From Desulfobacteraceae bacterium (GTDB lineage Bacteria > Desulfobacterota > Desulfobacteria > Desulfobacterales > Desulfosalsimonadaceae), in the NCBI GenBank assembly GCA_011390465.1, contig JAABSH010000012.1, positions 23,695-87,694 of the forward strand: a DNA stretch of 64,000 nucleotides, written 5' to 3'. Shown here one piece after another: positions 25,698 to 34,433 of this stretch. Made by a program: the position numbers and the translations under genes. Position 1 is the first letter of the stretch, and every line of letters begins with the position of its first letter. The notes below the pieces were generated by a model. It was not told where the DNA came from, made no database searches, and saw only the letters and a program-made list of their open reading frames with translations.

Positions 25698-27788
25698 ATG
25701 TTTTTTGAAGCCAATTATTTGCAAGGTACTGTAAGAGTGTGTCATCAGGCTTTTAAAATATTGTCAGTCTCTGTGGTCATTGCCTGTTTTCTGTGGCCAA
25801 AAGCAACTCTTGCGTCTGAGATGGAAGACACCATGCTCATGTTTGTGGGCGAGGAACTGGATGTGCTGTCTATTGCCTCCCGCCGGGAGGAAAGCGCGCG
25901 CCAGGCGCCGGCCGTGGCAAGCGTCATCACCCGGGACATGATGGAAACCCGGGGAATGTACACTGTCAGTCAGGCCCTTGCCCAGATGCCCGGGTTTTAC
26001 CTGGCGCAAAAAGAATGGGGCTCCCGGCCGTATTTGCGGGGGATTCCGGATTCTGTCCTGTTTTTGTATGATACTGTTCCCATGCAATCGGATACTTCCA
26101 AGTCCGTGCATCCCCTGGATGATGAGCTGTCTCTTGCGCCGGTCAAGCGCATTGAAATTGTCCGGGGGCCCGGGTCCGTACTCTGGGGCGCGGACGCATT
26201 TGCCGGTATTGTCAATATTGTGCCCATGACCGGAAAGGACCTGAACGGCGTAGAAACCGGTATCTCCTATGGTGATCCGGGTGACTTTAAGGGGTATCAC
26301 ATCAATGCCGGGCATGACGGCGGCGCATGGGATGGATTTATTTCCCTGATCGGGCGGGAAGGCGCGGCTGATGACCGGACGGCCAATGTTGTGCGTTTTC
26401 AGGGAAATCAACAGCAAGATCCCACCGGCATACCCGTACCGCCGGATGAGCGGTATGGATACGAACGGGCTGACCGGCCCCAATTTATCGAACTGGTAGG
26501 CAACTTCAATGTCCGGGACTGGCTCACCGTGTCCGGCCGGTATTCGGACTATACCCGGCCCTATTCCATGGCGGACCGGGACCAGGAACGGGTGTGGCTG
26601 GAAAAGCGCAGCAATCCCATGAACTATCTCAAGCTGGAAGGCAAAAAAAATGTGGGCGTGAATTCCGCCCTGCGGTTTACGGGGTATTATTCAGCCATTG
26701 ATTCATCTTATAAAGTCATCGACATGGGCTTTGAGCCCAGTGAATACACAACCTATGGGGAGCTGATTTATGATCATGATTTCCTGTCCGGCAAAGGCCT
26801 GCTCACCGCGGGCACGGCCTGGCGAAATAAAAGTGTGTCGGACGCGCCCATCTGGGACAGTTATCTGCCGGACTTTCTGGGTCCTGAAAATACCACGTTT
26901 CTGCCGGGCATCACACAAGAAGATTACCGGACCGAGCTGTGGTCCTTTTTTGGCCAGTATTCCCATAAAATCGGCAAATTGGATGTGTCCGCGGGCCTCC
27001 GTCATGACGCCCACGATGCATATGAGAACAGTTTGAGTTATAATCTGGGGGTTGTCTGGTCTCCGGCCGCTGCCTGGACATTAAAGGCGCTGTATGGCAC
27101 CGGATACCGCACGCCTTTTGCCAGTCAGCTCCTGGAAGCCGAAAAGCCGGATCTTGAAGAAATCAACACGGCAAATCTGGAAGTGTCCTGGCAGCCGGAC
27201 CATTGCTGGGGATTGACCCTTGGCGGATTTGTCAATCATATCTCGGATCATATCATGGAAGACCCCTATGCCGGGCTGTCGGATTCCAATCACCAGAAGA
27301 TTTACGGCGTGGAAATGGAAGGCCGGATTCAACCAGTCGATTCGCTGGAACTTGCCGCCAATATCACGGTGATGAACAATTCCGGGCCGGATGAGGCTTA
27401 TTTTTACAATGATTATACCTTCCTGCGGCCGGACGGCACCCTGGAGAAGCATTATGTCGAGATCAATTATCCCTTTGACACCGGGCCGGACACTCTGCTG
27501 AACTTTACGGCTGAATGGACGCCCATGGACCGGATTTCCCTGTTCTGCCGGACCGGTTATGTGTCGTCTCAGGATGTTATCTGTTCCACCTGCGACACCT
27601 GTGACAAGGTTTCCGGAGAGTGGATTGCGGATGCCGCCGCAACCGTCCGGGATATCCTGTTGCCCGGTCTGGACCTGCGTCTGTATATGAAAAATATCAC
27701 AGACAGGGAATACAATCTTCCCGGCACCAACAGCACCATTGAAGGAGAACCGTTTTCCCTGCAGTTGATGCTTATCAAAAAGTGGTAA
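25698..27788 (+). CDS. TonB-dependent outer-membrane receptor
   Basis: Precursor of about 696 residues with signal peptide (FKILSVSVVIACFLWPKATLAS). A plug domain follows: RQAPAVASVITRDMMETRGMYTVSQALAQMPGF, RPYLRGIPDSVLFLYDTVP, VKRIEIVRGPGSVLWGADAFAGIVNIV. The rest is a 22-strand barrel ending ...SLQLMLIKKW with the expected terminal aromatic. The fold is that of siderophore/vitamin receptors and the ligand is unknown. A late loop holds CSTCDTCDK, three cysteines that could bind metal or form disulfides. The ATG at 25698 lies in a repeat and has no ribosome-binding site; GTG 25737, with AAGG about ten bases upstream, is an equally good start. Regulation by the upstream two-component system is likely. 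Confidence 0.9.
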   Translation: MFFEANYLQGTVRVCHQAFKILSVSVVIACFLWPKATLASEMEDTMLMFVGEELDVLSIASRREESARQAPAVASVITRDMMETRGMYTVSQALAQMPGFYLAQKEWGSRPYLRGIPDSVLFLYDTVPMQSDTSKSVHPLDDELSLAPVKRIEIVRGPGSVLWGADAFAGIVNIVPMTGKDLNGVETGISYGDPGDFKGYHINAGHDGGAWDGFISLIGREGAADDRTANVVRFQGNQQQDPTGIPVPPDERYGYERADRPQFIELVGNFNVRDWLTVSGRYSDYTRPYSMADRDQERVWLEKRSNPMNYLKLEGKKNVGVNSALRFTGYYSAIDSSYKVIDMGFEPSEYTTYGELIYDHDFLSGKGLLTAGTAWRNKSVSDAPIWDSYLPDFLGPENTTFLPGITQEDYRTELWSFFGQYSHKIGKLDVSAGLRHDAHDAYENSLSYNLGVVWSPAAAWTLKALYGTGYRTPFASQLLEAEKPDLEEINTANLEVSWQPDHCWGLTLGGFVNHISDHIMEDPYAGLSDSNHQKIYGVEMEGRIQPVDSLELAANITVMNNSGPDEAYFYNDYTFLRPDGTLEKHYVEINYPFDTGPDTLLNFTAEWTPMDRISLFCRTGYVSSQDVICSTCDTCDKVSGEWIADAAATVRDILLPGLDLRLYMKNITDREYNLPGTNSTIEGEPFSLQLMLIKKW

Positions 27789-27886
27789 TTTTATTTTATT
27801 GGCCAAACCTGACCATGTCTGGCTAAATATAGCCAGCTTCTCAACCTGGGTGTGTGCCTGAAAAATGCAGCAAAAAAAACTATTAC

Positions 27887-27950
27887 ACCACAGAGGACAC
27901 CGAGAACACGGAGAAAAAAATCCCTCTGTGATCTCTGGATCCTCTGTGGT
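27887..27950. repeat. CACAGAG-type hairpin repeat
   Basis: Arms accacagaggacaccgaga and tctctggatcctctgtggt pair imperfectly (about 15 of 19), flanking a gagaaaaaaatccctc centre. Same theme as 329-359 and 14537-14593. It is in-frame with the ORF-track version of the downstream CAP gene, which is why that ORF appears extended. Confidence 0.8.
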
Positions 27951-28064
27951 TTAAAATCATTCTGCATAATTTTTTTCAAATTTTCAGATCTTTTCCGTAT
28001 ATTTTCAGGTGAAATGCACTGGGCCAGTGATTATGGCACCATGATTGCAAGGTATAAAAACAAT

Positions 28065-29609
28065 ATGAAAACACGATTCCGACATATTGTTTTAATTATA
28101 ACCATTGCGGTGATCACCCTGGCATTTCCGGCAGTCACTGTTGCGGACGATTCAGCCGCAGAGGAAACAGCAACGTATGAAACAGCAGTTCAGGATGCCC
28201 AGCCGGGGATGGATGAAAATGAGACCGCGCTTTTCACCCTCATCAACGCGGCCCGGCGGGATCCGTTGGGCATGGCTGAATCTCTGGGGATGAATCGCGA
28301 TGAAGTTTTAAGCAGCTTGCCGGAATTATGCGATATTCTGATCAACGGGCTTCCTGAACTCTGTTTTAACAAGGCGCTTTACCGGTCAGCGGGTGCGCAT
28401 AACCGGGATATGCTGGATCAAAATTATTACGCGTATGCATCTATTGACGGAAAAACACCAGAGCAGCGGATGATGGAAGCCGGATATGTGCCGGCTGTTG
28501 CCGGAGAAGTCCTTGGAATGATGTTTTTCAATAATTTTATCGATCCGAATTTGGCGGTTTCCCGGATATTTGAAAACATCTTCAAAGATGAGCTGTCCCC
28601 TGAACGGACAGCCCCGCGTCGCATTCTTAACCCGGATTTCAGTGATATCGGCGTGAGTATCGGCGGTGGTATCTACCAGATGAATAATTTCACAAGTAAT
28701 GTTTATCTGGGGGTTTTTGATTTCGGCGCTTCGGTAAAACCTCATGAAATTCAGCTTCTGGCGCTGATCAATCAATTACGAAGCAAACCTGGAGCAGTGA
28801 CCCGGAATTTTGGCATAGAAGTGGAGGAAATACTTGATTTGTTTCCTGAATACACACAGTTTTATTCGGAAGGCCTTCCTCCGCTGACTTTTAACGGTTT
28901 GCTGTATACTGCCGCAGATGTTCAGATTTCGGATATGCTGGAAAACAGCTATTGGGGGCATATTTCACCTGATGGCACCACTCCTCTCATGCGGATTCGT
29001 GCTCAGGGGTATGCACCGACGTGGGTAGCAGAATCAAAATACCGGCTTTCCACATGCAATAGAGTTATTTCTCCAACCAATACAATTCATGTTATTTTCA
29101 AAAATATGTTTTTAAATGCATTCAAGAGCGGAACGTATCGGGACCGCAATATGCTGTCCGAAAAAGCCAGGGAAGCTGGATTTCGCATTGTGGCCACTGA
29201 ATGGGAATTAATTGAAAGTCTGTGCGGTAATCAAATGCATATAACACTTTGTGATTATGGTGCTTCAAACGTGTTTGAGGGTTTTAATGGTGAAAATAAA
29301 ATTATACCAGCTTTAACCGGTGTCGTGTATGCAGACGGAAATGACAACGGACTTTATGATGCAGGAGAAGGCGCACAAAATTTTGCGGTAAAAATAGAAA
29401 GCCAGGAAACCAATGAACAAATAAAAATCGTTTTCAGCGGGGAAACAGGTTTTTATTCAGCGTATCTTTATCCGGGTAAATATGAGGTATCTGTGAGTTC
29501 AACGAGAACAGGCAAAGAAATAAACAGCCAGCAGGTTGCTGTTGAAGTGGAAAATACCTGTAACACATGGCTTCCGTTTTTAGTAAATTCAATCCCTTCT
29601 GATTTTTAG
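28065..29609 (+). CDS. Secreted protein with two CAP/SCP domains and a C-terminal SdrD-like B domain
   Basis: I start at ATG 28065 (MKTRFRHIVLIITIAVITLAF, signal peptide, 514 aa). The upstream 71 residues of the tracked ORF are translated repeat DNA. Two CAP (SCP/PR1) units follow: ETALFTLINAARRDPLGMAE with AGAHNRDML, and IQLLALINQLRSKPGAV with ISDMLENSYWGHISPDG. The C-terminus has GVVYADGNDNGLYDAGEGAQNFAVKIES, an SdrD/Cna-B-like calcium-binding prealbumin fold. CAP proteins bind lipids or ligands outside the cell; the exact role is unknown. Duplicated CAP domains are uncommon. ATG 28041 is an alternative start; the ribosome-binding site is weak. Confidence 0.82.
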   Translation: MKTRFRHIVLIITIAVITLAFPAVTVADDSAAEETATYETAVQDAQPGMDENETALFTLINAARRDPLGMAESLGMNRDEVLSSLPELCDILINGLPELCFNKALYRSAGAHNRDMLDQNYYAYASIDGKTPEQRMMEAGYVPAVAGEVLGMMFFNNFIDPNLAVSRIFENIFKDELSPERTAPRRILNPDFSDIGVSIGGGIYQMNNFTSNVYLGVFDFGASVKPHEIQLLALINQLRSKPGAVTRNFGIEVEEILDLFPEYTQFYSEGLPPLTFNGLLYTAADVQISDMLENSYWGHISPDGTTPLMRIRAQGYAPTWVAESKYRLSTCNRVISPTNTIHVIFKNMFLNAFKSGTYRDRNMLSEKAREAGFRIVATEWELIESLCGNQMHITLCDYGASNVFEGFNGENKIIPALTGVVYADGNDNGLYDAGEGAQNFAVKIESQETNEQIKIVFSGETGFYSAYLYPGKYEVSVSSTRTGKEINSQQVAVEVENTCNTWLPFLVNSIPSDF

Positions 29610-29645
29610 CAAACAGATGGTTGGTCAAATAGAAAGACGAAAGGG

Positions 29646-29674
29646 TTGACGAAACTTGTTTTTTTGTTTATATA
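29646..29674 (+). promoter_or_regulatory. Strong sigma-70 promoter candidate
   Basis: TTGACG and TATATA separated by exactly 17 bp, in a strongly AT-rich 250-bp leader. It is about 185 bp upstream of the cysteine-rich protein ATG. A weaker sigma-54-like TGGCATGTTTTTTGAA near 29733 lacks the conserved -12 C and is less convincing. Confidence 0.65.
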
Positions 29675-29860
29675 TCAAATTTAATTATATTATTGTGAAT
29701 TATATAAAATTAAAGGGGGTGGTTGGGTTTTTTGGCATGTTTTTTGAATATTATTATATTGCAAGGTAAAGAGATTTTTTGAATGTTGAAATAGTATTTA
29801 TTTTATATTGTTATTTTTTTTAGCACCTAATAATGTTAATCTACAAAATGGAGGAAACAA

Positions 29861-31087
29861 ATGAAAAAAGTAATTACTGTGTTAATGGCATTGACCATGG
29901 TATTTGGTATTGCCGGAATCGTGTCTGCTGAGGCAATTGATGCGACGAACTGTGCCGGTGATGGTGGCAATCTTATCGTTCCGGGATGCGGCTTTCAACC
30001 AACAGAACAAGGGCCGCCCATGGATTGTGGACCTTTTGATTTTGAAGCAGACCGATGCACCGGCAAACAGGAAAATCGTGCCCTTTTCCCGGTTTGTGAG
30101 TGCGTTGAAGAAGGTTATTATGACGAATTATTGACAGATACGGAATATGGGATTCGCATGACCATTCTGGTGGACAAACATGACGGCCAGGGTCCCGTGG
30201 AAGGTGACAATTTTGTTTACTGGGCTGGAGAAGGCGATGCCGGCGGTGATGGCATAGCAGATCTTAACGATGGTATTGATGTGATGATTTTTGACCGGGA
30301 AGGTCAGGCTTGTGAAACAGACTCTTTAGGTAATTACACAGGCGCACCGCTTGCTTCTCCTGTTGAACCTAACGCCTTTGGGGCTTCCTTTGATGATTTT
30401 GATTTCAGACTGGCCAATGGCAATGCCGGTACACCGGATGCCTGTGCGAAACCGAATGATGATTGCGGAAACTGCGCTGATTTGTGGCGGGTGGTTGAAC
30501 TTGAACTTAAGGACACGGTTGAAGGGTTTTTGACCGAATCCGGCGACAGCAGCAACTGGGTCATTGACATTCCGGATATGTGGGCTGATTTACCGAACGC
30601 CCAGGCAGGTTGGACCGTGTACGTTGAAGTTTGCCTGAATCAGAGAGGCGATGCTGGTCAGGGCAGAGAAAATATGTGTGTTGACTGCAACTGTTGCTTC
30701 ATGCTTGAAGTGGGGACCCTGTGCTGTGACTCAGCTCCTTCAAGCTGCGAAGATATTCTGACCTTCCCCTACTTTCCGAGCAAAGATAATTTCTGGCTGG
30801 GAATGGCCATTACCAACACGGGCAGCGAGGAAGGCACGGCTACGATCACTATTTATGAAACTAATGGTGAAACAGCAACTATTACAGAAACAGTTGCCGC
30901 AAATTCAACAAAAATTATAACGGATTTCGCTGCCAACACAAGCGGTGGTGCTGTTCAGGCCTATGCGAAAGCGGTTTGTGAGTTCCCGGCATCCGGATTT
31001 GCCATGTTTGGCCAGGTGGGTGCAGGAGATGAATCGCTGGGCTACCTTGCTGAAAGATGCGGTACCTGCTCTTCATGTGATCACTAA
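29861..31087 (+). CDS. Cysteine-rich secreted protein with C-terminal beta-sandwich repeat domain
   Basis: 408 residues. The signal peptide is MKKVITVLMALTMVFGIAGIVSA and a very good ribosome-binding site (GGAGG) precedes the ATG. The mature part is acidic, with about 22 cysteines, clustered as VCECVEE, DACAKPNDDCGNCADLW, MCVDCNCCFMLEVGTLCC and a terminal ERCGTCSSCDH, suggesting disulfides or metal sites. The last about 110 residues (LTFPYFPSKDNFWLGMAITNTGSEEGTATITIYETNGE) match in pattern the repeats in the protein at 31904-34399. The N-terminal region is unrecognised. It has its own promoter and terminator, so it is probably highly expressed and exported. Confidence 0.75.
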   Translation: MKKVITVLMALTMVFGIAGIVSAEAIDATNCAGDGGNLIVPGCGFQPTEQGPPMDCGPFDFEADRCTGKQENRALFPVCECVEEGYYDELLTDTEYGIRMTILVDKHDGQGPVEGDNFVYWAGEGDAGGDGIADLNDGIDVMIFDREGQACETDSLGNYTGAPLASPVEPNAFGASFDDFDFRLANGNAGTPDACAKPNDDCGNCADLWRVVELELKDTVEGFLTESGDSSNWVIDIPDMWADLPNAQAGWTVYVEVCLNQRGDAGQGRENMCVDCNCCFMLEVGTLCCDSAPSSCEDILTFPYFPSKDNFWLGMAITNTGSEEGTATITIYETNGETATITETVAANSTKIITDFAANTSGGAVQAYAKAVCEFPASGFAMFGQVGAGDESLGYLAERCGTCSSCDH

Positions 31088-31138
31088 TCGATTAAATGAA
31101 GTAAACTGATAATTAAAATAATTTCAGTAAAACAAAAC

Positions 31139-31175
31139 CGGGGAAAGGGGGCAACTCCTTTCCCCGTTGTTTTTT
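31139..31175 (+). terminator. Rho-independent terminator after the cysteine-rich gene
   Basis: Stem cggggaaaggggg / ctcctttccccg with loop caa, followed by TTGTTTTTT. It separates the cysteine-rich gene from the next gene, whose start lies just beyond. Confidence 0.88.
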
Positions 31176-31205
31176 ATGGTTGGCACCTTCAATTGGGGGC
31201 AAATA

Positions 31206-31868
31206 TTGAAAACCTTATACCTGTTTATTATTATTTGCGGATTGGTTGTGGGAAGCGTATGGCCCTGCAGTGTTTCTGCCCACCGCCCATATGCGCCGGA
31301 ATTACCCATCGCGGTTAAGACCGAATTGATAGTCACCGATACCCATCACCACACTCAATTCTTCCGTACCATGATTCGCGTCACGCAAAAAACCGAAACC
31401 AATTTTAAAATCGGATTTTTCCCCTCGGACCAGGACGATGCTGCAGGCATGTTGGATTTCGATTTTTTAGGGACGATTTCCTGGAGTGGTGTCGGTCAGA
31501 CAGCGCCCACTTTCCATGCGAAAAATCTTTTTATTGTCTCTGGTGTAACCCTGCCCATTGATGTGCTTCCTGTCCAAATGATTATCAACGCAGGTACACC
31601 GCTTGAATATGAATTTACACAGATTGCCGGTGGGCGGAAGTTTTTCCGCAGAATTCAGATGACCGCAAGTCCTGTTAGTCGTGACGAAGCCCGTCAGGTC
31701 GGGTGGATTCTTTGTGACGACTGCTTTTGTGATGCTGTTGAGCTTCAAATGATCGTGGTGACGGATTTGCAGACTGGCGACCTGATCGTTAAGCAGCTTT
31801 GGGCTGCTGATGGTTGCTGGTGGCTTTACGAGCAGACCCCTTTGCGCCGTTCCTGGCGCGTTCAATAA
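31206..31868 (+). CDS. Secreted protein of unknown function
   Basis: I favour TTG 31206 as start (220 aa): GGGGGC lies five bases upstream and it gives a clean signal peptide, MKTLYLFIIICGLVVGSVWPCSVSA-HRP. The tracked ORF starts inside the preceding terminator. The mature protein is beta-rich (FKIGFFPSDQDDAAGMLDFDFLGTISW, PLEYEFTQIAGGRKFFRRIQM) with a late CDDCFC cluster and GCWWLYEQ. No family recognised. It ends 36 bases before the start of the transglutaminase-like gene, so the two are probably co-transcribed and both exported. Confidence 0.65.
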   Translation: MKTLYLFIIICGLVVGSVWPCSVSAHRPYAPELPIAVKTELIVTDTHHHTQFFRTMIRVTQKTETNFKIGFFPSDQDDAAGMLDFDFLGTISWSGVGQTAPTFHAKNLFIVSGVTLPIDVLPVQMIINAGTPLEYEFTQIAGGRKFFRRIQMTASPVSRDEARQVGWILCDDCFCDAVELQMIVVTDLQTGDLIVKQLWAADGCWWLYEQTPLRRSWRVQ

Positions 31869-31903
31869 ATTCAGTGACCCAATTTATCAAGGGAAATTTT
31901 ATC

Positions 31904-34399
31904 GTGTTTATGCGTTTTCTATTTCTTTTCCTGTTTATTGTGGGGCAGCTTTTTTTTGCACAGCATAATTTTTGTTCAGCCCAACAATTTGTCAGCGCTG
32001 ACCCCGTGCCCTGGTCCGGCCACTGGTGGCCTTTTAGTCAAGGAAGTATTGGTACCGGTATTGGATACCGCGGTCATCCGTCCCCATTGGAAAAATATTT
32101 GCTTTTAACGACCGGGACAGAATCCGGCCCGGCACTCGACTGGTATCTGGAATATTATTATGATCCATTTGCTGATGACTGGTGGGGTCTGTGCCCGGCC
32201 TATGCCCGGTCCGCGGTAAAAGAAACATATTCTATATTACCGTCTGTTCATGACAATATCGTTTTTCGGGTGGGAGACAAAAAAGGACTGCTCGCTCTCT
32301 GCCACGATTCCAGGGGCGGTGTCATCTATACCACAGGCAATCCGGTGAATTTCCATTTTTGGCTTCTGGATTATATTCATGACCAGAAAAAAGCCTTTGC
32401 CGCGGATTTGATATTAGGAGAGGAAGTCTGGTATTTTCCGGTGTATGCCTATGAAATGACATCCGTTAGAAGCGGCCTTACGGAAAATGTTAATGTTGCT
32501 ATTTTGTATGCCGCCCACATGGGACCGGATTATATGGGAACCCAGGCGATGGAGGCAGGGCCGTATACTTACAGCCTTGATCTGGATGCTCAGGGTAATA
32601 TTGTCGGTGGCAGATGGACCGGGGACAGTGTTTTTAACCATCCTGAAACACTTTCTTATCCTGAATCCCCCGGATCGGAAAACCCTTACCTGAGCGCACA
32701 CGATTGTACCAAAATCAAACAAATTGCGCGGGCCAAAGATGATGAACTGGAATTGGCCGGGGAATCAATTGCCAGACTTCTGCCGGGCGCTTATCATCTG
32801 GTATTGCTGGACGAGGATGTTTACAGCATTGAGGGTGAGGCGGGCGATATTGTAAATCTTGATATTTTTCGGGAAAATGGATCCAATCAGGCAATGGATG
32901 TTGTCCTTGCGGATTCAGATGAGGTATTGATCTGGGAACACCTTTTTGAGAAAAGTGATGATCCTGAAGTTTTTGAATTTACGCTTGCCAACCCGCCTTA
33001 TACACTGAGGGTAACTCAGGAAAATTATGTGACGGATCCTAATATTTATTGTCTGACAATGGATTATCGCGGCGCCTATGACTGTATTATCCCCTATATC
33101 CCCAAAAACGGCCCCTGGTCCGGTTTTGCCGTGACCAACGCTTCGGTGCAAGAAACAGCTGAAGTGATGCTGGTGACACAGGATATGAATGGGATTCCTC
33201 TCCAGACCGTGTTTGGTCCTGATGTTCTTAAACCGGGCAAAAAGAATTTGTTTCACCTTTCAAGTCTACCAATACGGGAACATGAATTTTCCGGGACCGG
33301 CGGACTGAAACTGATTTCCAATCAACCTGTCAGCATGGTGAATCTGTTTGCGGATGACCAGGGGCCCATGGCCGGGTTTAACGTTGCCGGACTCACCGGA
33401 AACCGGATTATCATACCGGATATTTATGACAATGACCCTTGGGATCCGCAGTATATGACCGGTGCGGTGGTCAATGAAACATCCGGAAATATGGAAACGA
33501 CCTGGAATTTTTATTCGGAACAGGGCGATTTAATTGATTCGTTTTCTGAAAATCTGTCGCCTTACAAAAAAATTTATATTGAGCCTGGAAGTGCTCCTTT
33601 TTTTAACGTCCCGGATGGCGGCTGGATGGAGGTTCTTGCCTCTGATGTTTCGGCAGCACTTAGCGGATACTTTTATATCAGCAGCCAGAAAAATCAGCAA
33701 AAGATTCTTGAAACCAGCCATGCACTGCTGGTTTCAGATGAAACACTGTACATCCAGCATGTCACACTCCCTTCCGGCCCATGGCAGACCACATTGACCC
33801 TTATTAATCCGAATCCTTATAAAAACAGGGTGGTTGTGCATCCTTTAAGAACAGAGGGGATCAAGCCGGCGGATATGATTATGCTTTTGAATCCCTATGA
33901 AAAGCGGTTGATCTCTCTTAGTTTGGACTTTGGAACGGATATCAATCGTTCTGTTCTGGAAATTTCCGGCAGTGCCGCGCTGTGCGGGCATGTTTCTTAT
34001 GAGGGCAAAAGGGGGGATGCAGCTTTTTTGGAGATGCTTACAGATGATGATTTTAAGCCTGAACTCGTTTTGCCCCATACAGCATCCAACACGGATCGCT
34101 GGTGGACCGGGGTCGGGGTTTGCAATCCCAATTTCTATCCCGTGACCGCGTTGGTGATACCCTCTGACAAAAGCGGCGATCCCCTTATGTCAGAGGAGAC
34201 AGAACTGGTCCTTGCGCCTGGTGGTTATGAAATTTTTACAATTAAACAGATGTTTGGACCCATGGCTCAGGATATTGCGTTTTTGAAAATTTTTACGGAC
34301 CCGCTGGATTCAGGAAATATTGGCGGATTTTATCTTTATGGAAACAGGGAAACGCAGGATCTTAAGGCACAGAGCCAGGTGACCGGCGGGAATATGTAA
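31904..34399 (+). CDS. Secreted transglutaminase-elicitor-like protein with four beta-sandwich-like repeats
   Basis: I start at GTG 31904 (AAGGGA nine bases upstream); ATG 31910 is the alternative. The signal peptide is RFLFLFLFIVGQLFFAQHNFCSA. Residues about 30-240 resemble the oomycete/bacterial transglutaminase-elicitor family (PF16683 type): PVPWSGHWWP near the start, WWGLCPAYARSAVKET with the candidate nucleophile cysteine (about residue 97), FRVGDKKGLLALC, then NPVNFHFWLLDYI and GEEVWYFPVYAYEM. This assignment rests on motif memory. After about residue 390 come four repeats beginning IIPYIPKNGPWSGFAVTN, IIPDIYDNDPW, IQHVTLPSGPWQTTLTLIN and VLPHTASNTDRWWTGVGVCN, related to the C-terminal domain of the upstream cysteine-rich protein. 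Confidence 0.7.
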   Translation: MFMRFLFLFLFIVGQLFFAQHNFCSAQQFVSADPVPWSGHWWPFSQGSIGTGIGYRGHPSPLEKYLLLTTGTESGPALDWYLEYYYDPFADDWWGLCPAYARSAVKETYSILPSVHDNIVFRVGDKKGLLALCHDSRGGVIYTTGNPVNFHFWLLDYIHDQKKAFAADLILGEEVWYFPVYAYEMTSVRSGLTENVNVAILYAAHMGPDYMGTQAMEAGPYTYSLDLDAQGNIVGGRWTGDSVFNHPETLSYPESPGSENPYLSAHDCTKIKQIARAKDDELELAGESIARLLPGAYHLVLLDEDVYSIEGEAGDIVNLDIFRENGSNQAMDVVLADSDEVLIWEHLFEKSDDPEVFEFTLANPPYTLRVTQENYVTDPNIYCLTMDYRGAYDCIIPYIPKNGPWSGFAVTNASVQETAEVMLVTQDMNGIPLQTVFGPDVLKPGKKNLFHLSSLPIREHEFSGTGGLKLISNQPVSMVNLFADDQGPMAGFNVAGLTGNRIIIPDIYDNDPWDPQYMTGAVVNETSGNMETTWNFYSEQGDLIDSFSENLSPYKKIYIEPGSAPFFNVPDGGWMEVLASDVSAALSGYFYISSQKNQQKILETSHALLVSDETLYIQHVTLPSGPWQTTLTLINPNPYKNRVVVHPLRTEGIKPADMIMLLNPYEKRLISLSLDFGTDINRSVLEISGSAALCGHVSYEGKRGDAAFLEMLTDDDFKPELVLPHTASNTDRWWTGVGVCNPNFYPVTALVIPSDKSGDPLMSEETELVLAPGGYEIFTIKQMFGPMAQDIAFLKIFTDPLDSGNIGGFYLYGNRETQDLKAQSQVTGGNM

Positions 34400-34433
34400 T
34401 ATTTACAAATAAAACAAAGGAAATTAGAAGAAG

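Noticed and set aside
27852-28064. 71-codon N-terminal extension of the CAP protein in the ORF track
   Set aside because: It is translated CACAGAG repeat DNA and contains no domain; a good signal peptide begins at ATG 28065.
29733-29748. Sigma-54 promoter upstream of the cysteine-rich gene (TGGCATGTTTTTTGAA)
   Set aside because: The invariant -12 GC is GA here, and a strong sigma-70 candidate lies upstream.
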